64,000 nucleotides of DNA from DASUTB01 sp036374835 (GTDB lineage: Bacteria > Actinomycetota > Actinomycetes > Jiangellales > Jiangellaceae). The position numbers and the translations under genes are program-made. This document shows positions 63,805 to 64,000 of the stretch, in pieces. Under the pieces are notes generated by a model, which worked only from the letters and a program-made list of their open reading frames with translations, had not been told where the DNA came from and made no database searches. Positions within the stretch are counted from its first letter, which is position 1. Each line of letters starts with the position of its first letter. The stretch lies in NCBI GenBank assembly GCA_036374835.1, contig DASUTB010000054.1, positions 1 to 64,000 of the forward strand, in the 5' to 3' direction.

Positions 63805-64000
63805 TTAGCCGTGGCGCTCCCACACGGCCACGAGGTAACCGACGCCCCACGGCGCACCTTCGTAGAGCACGGCGGCATCGAAAAGGGCGTCGCTATCCGG
63901 GCCGGCCGCGCCGGCCAGTACCTGCCAGGCCGCACGGCCCGCCACGCCGAGTTCGTCGGCCAGCTCGGCATCGAGCCCGAGCAGCGCGGCCGCGTCGAGG
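63805..64000 (-). CDS. Class III extradiol dioxygenase-like protein, C-terminal part only
   Basis: The last 64 codons of a gene that enters from the right edge. The sequence contains LGLDAELADELGVAGRAAWQ and ends EGAPWGVGYLVAVWERHG. The YEGAPWGVGYLVAVW ending and position before miaA recall Mycobacterium Rv2728c-like proteins with a class III extradiol dioxygenase B-like fold. Function is unknown. The stop TAA is at 63807-63805. Confidence 0.7.
   Translation of the reverse strand, partial: LDAAALLGLDAELADELGVAGRAAWQVLAGAAGPDSDALFDAAVLYEGAPWGVGYLVAVWERHG

Overview
The window is a gene-dense, high-GC chromosomal segment of an actinobacterium (Actinomycetota). The evidence is a complete division and cell wall (dcw) cluster ending in ftsZ-pgeF-yggS-sepF and, beyond an inserted regulator, yggT-wag31. 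Further support comes from a meso-diaminopimelate-type MurE, an eukaryote-like (type 2) isoleucyl-tRNA synthetase under a translational T-box, and lexA facing a LysM protein, with nrdR and a B12-dependent nrdJ beyond. There are also many start codons placed 6-7 nt behind a TANNNT hexamer, as in leaderless transcription. The genus cannot be fixed from sequence alone. No rRNA, tRNA, CRISPR array, insertion sequence or phage gene was seen.

Layout. 1-5512: histidine genes hisD-hisC-hisB and hisH on the minus strand, split by an opposite-strand membrane-anchored hydrolase and ending in a methyltransferase cut by the window edge. 5741-16950: a large phosphatase-like membrane protein, a YbaK-type deacylase, dnaE, a degenerate DAHP-synthase/chorismate-mutase fusion behind an aromatic leader peptide and attenuator, then rluD, lspA and a DksA/TraR-type zinc finger protein. 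17012-22379: a DUF167 protein, T-box and ileS facing wag31 and yggT. 22443-41425: a Zur-like regulator, then sepF, yggS, pgeF, ftsZ, ftsQ, murC, murG, ftsW, murD, mraY, murF, murE, ftsI, ftsL, rsmH and mraZ, all minus strand from sepF on. 41809-46561: divergent MoxR-DUF58-transglutaminase operon. 46733-52831: a DUF3040 protein, a lipase-like hydrolase, intein-bearing nrdJ and nrdR. 53072-56550: LysM division-inhibitor candidate, lexA and dinG. 56728-64000: S9 peptidase, moaA-moaD, hflX, dapF, miaA and the end of an extradiol-dioxygenase-like gene.

How the genes work together. The dcw block makes lipid II (murE, murF, mraY, murD, murG, murC) and the septal machine (ftsL, ftsI, ftsW, ftsQ, ftsZ, sepF, wag31). 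It is joined by many 4-base stop/start overlaps and is probably controlled by MraZ at five 10-bp-spaced GTGG/ATGG boxes. DNA-damage control (lexA, LysM gene) sits beside nucleotide supply (nrdR, nrdJ).

Most unusual features. (i) An intergenic inverted-repeat family with arms like GAATGATCACGT(A/T)AA lies at gene ends throughout the window. In three genes it supplies the stop codon, and some members span 90-280 bp with matching ends. (ii) A DAHP-synthase-like protein has lost recognisable catalytic motifs but keeps an aromatic leader peptide and attenuator. (iii) An intein with a LAGLIDADG endonuclease sits immediately before a conserved cysteine of the ribonucleotide reductase.
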